From a virus, in the IMG/VR virus record IMGVR_UViG_3300021519_000028, positions 1 through 35,282 of that record: a DNA stretch of 35,282 nt. One strand, given 5' to 3'. A model generated the notes under the pieces. The model was not told where the DNA came from. It did no database searches and saw nothing but the letters and a program-made list of their open reading frames with translations. Shown here piece after piece: positions 33,901-35,282 of the stretch (its first letter is position 1; each line of letters opens with the position of its first letter). A program made the translations under genes and the position numbers.

Positions 33901-35282
33901 AATTTAAGTGATATAGATTATACGATATTTGATCTAACAAAGTTCAGTGGTTCTGTTAAAACATTGGGTGGCGGGACAAAAGTTTGGGTCGCTAAAAAAG
34001 CAGATAATAATTGGGATATAATGCGAGTTACTGAAACTCGCACATTGGTAACTAAATTATCGTATTCTTTAGATTCCAACGCAATATTAACATTTGACCG
34101 CAAACATCCGTTTACAATTGATGATCCATTGGTATTGAAATATTTTCATCCGCGATTTGATGGGATATTTACAGTTATTGGAACACCAACCCCGCTAACG
34201 GTGTTAATTGCAATCAGTAATGAACAATTGTCGATTGGGCAACCAAGTCCACTTCAATACTTAATAAGAGCAGGGTCTATTACGGCTGCAGGTACCGCAT
34301 ATTCGTTAAAATCAGCAAGAACCAGCTCAATTTCCACATTGGCAAACATAGCACCGCCAACAAATGGTTGGTTAGAAAACGATAAGATATGGGTAGATAA
34401 TGCTACCAGTTCTGGGTGGGGAGTGTATTCGTTTAATACCCCGTGGACAAGAACTACCCCCGAACTTCAATATAACGAAACATCAGGAACAGCATTAGGT
34501 AAATCGGTACGAATTAGTAGCGATTCTAAATATGTATATGTGGGTAACCCCGGTAATAATAAAGTTTATATTGATGCAGTTATTCCTGGAACAGTGACCA
34601 GTGCAAATTTAACCAGTAGTGAGATTGGATTTGGAACAACCATTGACTCGCGAGGCAATTTGTTGGCCATTGGCTCTCACGCGAATGTTATCTTATATCA
34701 ACATCGATCTAATACAATATCTAACACACAGACACTAACATCAGCAAATGTGTCCGGTAATATAGCTAGTATCTCAATAGGTGGAAATATACTTTGCATT
34801 GGTGGTAACAACATCGTTGAAGTTTGGAGAACATCAACATTTACATTTTTACGTATGGTGGCAGCTACCATCTCTGGTACAAGTAATGCAGTGGTATTTG
34901 TAGGTAATGTAATTCAACAAGATAATTCCGGTGCAGCTGGTATAGTAGTTTCAGCGTCAAGCGGTAATATACTTACATTGAGAGATGTGGTTGGGACATT
35001 TACCACAAACTCAGCTGATATTTTACGACGACTTTATGCAAATTTAGCGGTTGCTGCAAACTTAGAAACAAGAATAACAACAATAAATTCGTACCAAGCA
35101 GATTCTCAGTGGGCGAATGTGCTTTATAAGTGGGCAACAAAAATTTCCAGCCCTGCAACAGGAACAGATCCAAAATTTGGAAATTTAGTCAAAGTTACAA
35201 ATGATGGTACAACTCTTTTTGTTGGGGCAGCCGGCGCCACAGTTGATAGTATAGTCGGTGCCGGTAATGTCTACGTGTATAC
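27904..35282 (+). CDS. Giant baseplate/virion structural protein (gp7 position), 3' end outside window
   Basis: Starting at ATG 27904 on the gp6 stop, one frame stays open for at least 2459 codons to the window edge; I read it through by eye and saw no stop. The N terminus, MSLINTINFLPEVFRTSTNQ, RFLGATLDQLYQ and further on DFDYDKFINYYDYYWLPDGP-like text, matches the large structural protein that follows gp6 in many T4-like phages, where T4 has gp7 (1032). The body is Asn/Thr/Tyr/Ser-rich beta-type sequence. At about 33223-33345 (residues about 1774-1814) WDPSKDYRIGDLVVYNTNYY and a following W resemble CBM5/12-type carbohydrate-binding modules. From about 34480 repeated units such as LGKSVRISSDSKYVYVGNPG, FGTTIDSRGNLLAIGS and FGNLVKVTNDGTTLFVGA resemble FG-GAP propeller blades. 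Role inferred: wedge/peripheral baseplate or receptor contact. Confidence 0.88.
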   Translation, partial: MSLINTINFLPEVFRTSTNQRFLGATLDQLYQPDQNFPINGYIGRTFSPTYKADDNYLPESSNERKNYQLEASVVVTDDKKNIVFNTGYIDLLHGIRNYGGLTNNQQRLFSSKSYSYDGHFDYDKFINYYDYYWLPDGPDSVEISANNVPYRNTYKVTRNTSVGGYVFTGTGTHPNVQLTLARGGVYTFDIDQPGHKFWIQSLPGTSGLNPNVPTLSTRQMFGVTNNGIDSGQITFKVPLSSAQDFYTAMPITATVNAAVSMHYTDIQNQLLSTFLTNFPTGLDGISNPSLLQNTAFIFINNDKDAVYWTTPNVPSSFVGDDTSSVRPGDIIPSATIEQGYLTNRASVWQVNLVPTNTSDYVIQISSKTAISSLEKVFIGSGQVNASKQFWLDKNLQYQPVPIVTAISDYIYYQDESDPTFVGQIKLVDNLTSTISVTEDIIGKAAYTSPNGVIFTNGLKIKFDTTVIPLDYVGSNGYYVEGVGSSIQLVRVDDLIVPESFGENIDTVVDYITINRASQDQNPWTRYNRWFHKDAILATAVYNNTSANYGPNLPARRPIVEFEPNLKLFQTGYIAKDIVSYITFTASDAFNDVEGEATAQVDGYTLVAGDTIIFANDYDTNVRFNIYEVVPVQITGLGTYLTLVKTANNPVLANEMVLVNKGSQSGRSFVYSGTSWSQCQDKTDVNQEPLFDLVDADGYSFSDTTVYPDSTFAGTQFFGYAHGSGNNDNLLGFPLSYRTFNNIGDIIFKNHYDLDSFTYISNRETITVECQTGYLLKITDGTSKLNNWVENIENTNQPQVFTHFFDGKVIAIDGVEKAFVQVDVLPTSEKTIPHVKVYINNKLLLSRDTYELVKYGIYDIIIFSSMLIVGDKIDIEIQSDQVSESGYYKIPSNLDLNPLNENLSSITLGQIRTHYNALIENTAISSTGSIPVQDSYLKRQSGTLLQHNASLIYAMAFLNDPDINFVSGLDLARKEYTKFKNKFLSLCSTIAGLDYTDSAGSVDKILSNINAIKNSSFPWYYSDMVPQGDNYIETKYSVLNLRQTIYEINSIFDTAQLSNRAVLIYVNGVQQTLGVNYTFSTNTPTVIFTSGYSVGTKIVIRDYANTDGNYIPETPTKLGLYPKFNPIIYLDTTYQTPINVIRGHDGSITPEFGDFRDQFLLELETRIFNNIKSDYTKNQISKHDIIPGRFRSTSYSLAEYNRILSRNFLVWVGNNQVDYQTNKSYDVNNSWTWNYRGTSDIIDGSALQGSWRAVYNYWFDTDSPHLRPWEMLGYELKPSWWETRYGPSPYTKGNTLLWSDLENGYVWNDNDPYYDPRFARPNLTEFIPVDTGGNLISPASIPLITQQNTAGTSSKFTVGQYGPAETAWRNSSDYPYALQMILALTAPATYFSTQLDTNKFSISALTGQFTTSDNQKINPNLLQVNGNLQSGTIQRTSGYINWIGDFIKNLGIDPAEKLMGYFSRFAIQLSYKVGGFTDNKLITISAEQTSPGSTSPSIIIPDTNFNIYLNKSVPTRSVAYSAVIVEKTINGYSVSGYDPTFPFFTVNPSILNNKNEVLTVNNLSAKIYQEAVSTLFTVPYGTEYTSTQQVVDFLISYERYLKLLGFVFTEFNNDLQEEQNWRLSAKELLYWAQQGWANGTIVVLNPIATKLSLVSVGMIVDEITNLPAGNKILDQNFIPIKSNNFNITRVDSPAQGNTFLLNTLDDSTICYAKLNLIQYEHVLIFDNTTDFSDIIYIPSQGTRQFRLKLRGYKSGAWTGALSAPGYVYNNPILDAWDPSKDYRIGDLVVYNTNYYTAIQNIPATVTFNSIAWSRIPKSEIQTGLLQNFSLNAQQFDNIYDIDRPPENEIFQEFSAGLIGFRQRQYLTDLGIGIPTQTKFYQGYIKEKGSINSITALTSANFNNVNGNIAIYEEWALKVGTYGGIHSNLFSEYVLDQSVFKNNSVVALAIADTYSTGNIIANLTLANVYNASNLYSTSNSLYNNRDIDYYMADLPSTGYANLSDIDYTIFDLTKFSGSVKTLGGGTKVWVAKKADNNWDIMRVTETRTLVTKLSYSLDSNAILTFDRKHPFTIDDPLVLKYFHPRFDGIFTVIGTPTPLTVLIAISNEQLSIGQPSPLQYLIRAGSITAAGTAYSLKSARTSSISTLANIAPPTNGWLENDKIWVDNATSSGWGVYSFNTPWTRTTPELQYNETSGTALGKSVRISSDSKYVYVGNPGNNKVYIDAVIPGTVTSANLTSSEIGFGTTIDSRGNLLAIGSHANVILYQHRSNTISNTQTLTSANVSGNIASISIGGNILCIGGNNIVEVWRTSTFTFLRMVAATISGTSNAVVFVGNVIQQDNSGAAGIVVSASSGNILTLRDVVGTFTTNSADILRRLYANLAVAANLETRITTINSYQADSQWANVLYKWATKISSPATGTDPKFGNLVKVTNDGTTLFVGAAGATVDSIVGAGNVYVY

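Noticed and set aside
28710-34103. Minus-strand open frames of about 60 codons within the giant gene
   Set aside because: Short, isolated, without ribosome-binding sites, and lying opposite a continuous plus-strand frame of more than 2400 codons.
1-35282. CRISPR array, integrase, attachment site or insertion sequence
   Set aside because: No evenly spaced direct repeats, no recombinase or transposase motifs and no terminal inverted repeats were seen; the only mobile-type genes are the HNH and GIY-YIG nucleases.

Overview
The window is a stretch of a T4-like (contractile-tailed, myovirus-type) bacteriophage genome. The evidence is direct: recognisable homologues of T4 gp20, gp21, gp22, gp23, gp26, gp46, gp47, gp55, gp53, gp5, gp25 and gp6, in blocks that keep T4-like order, plus late-promoter-like motifs (TAAATA core) in front of many genes and a gp55-type late sigma factor to read them. 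The DNA is AT-rich and several gene architectures (extended gp55, zinc-ribbon gp26, gp5 without lysozyme, giant protein after gp6) resemble marine or freshwater T4-like phages more than coliphage T4. The host cannot be read from the sequence.

Layout. (1) 1-11199, minus strand: read in transcription order, a tape-measure-type tail protein with a C-terminal peptidase motif, portal gp20, a small and a large prohead-core candidate, protease gp21, scaffold gp22, major capsid protein gp23 and its terminator, an HNH homing endonuclease, and three thread-like structural proteins, the last cut by the window edge. (2) 11275-12717, plus strand: the gp26-type hub/tail-assembly protein, an overlapping 72-residue ORF in the -1 frame behind a T TTT TTC slippery heptamer, and a two-helix membrane protein. 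(3) 12718-13265: about 545 bp without a credible gene, packed with complementary helices; it looks like a large structured RNA. (4) 13266-18450, minus strand: late sigma gp55, gp47 and gp46 (Mre11/Rad50-type recombination nuclease), a radical-SAM/SPASM-like protein and a GIY-YIG nuclease. (5) 18569-35282, plus strand: a baseplate operon with a gp48/54-like tube-cap candidate, gp53, a large hub protein, gp5 spike, a separate transglycosylase-like protein, gp25, gp6 and a giant protein (at least 2459 codons) that runs off the end.

How it fits together: gp55 would direct host RNA polymerase to the TAAATA promoters; the head genes build, scaffold, cleave and mature the capsid; the tape measure, its putative chaperones and the baseplate genes build the tail; gp46/47 support recombination-dependent replication.

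Most worth following up: the -1 frameshift arrangement at gp26, the ORF-less structured region, the radical-SAM protein, the palindromic promoter between gp55 and the baseplate operon, the GC-rich N-terminal graft on the hub protein, and the giant post-gp6 protein with carbohydrate-binding-like and FG-GAP-like segments.
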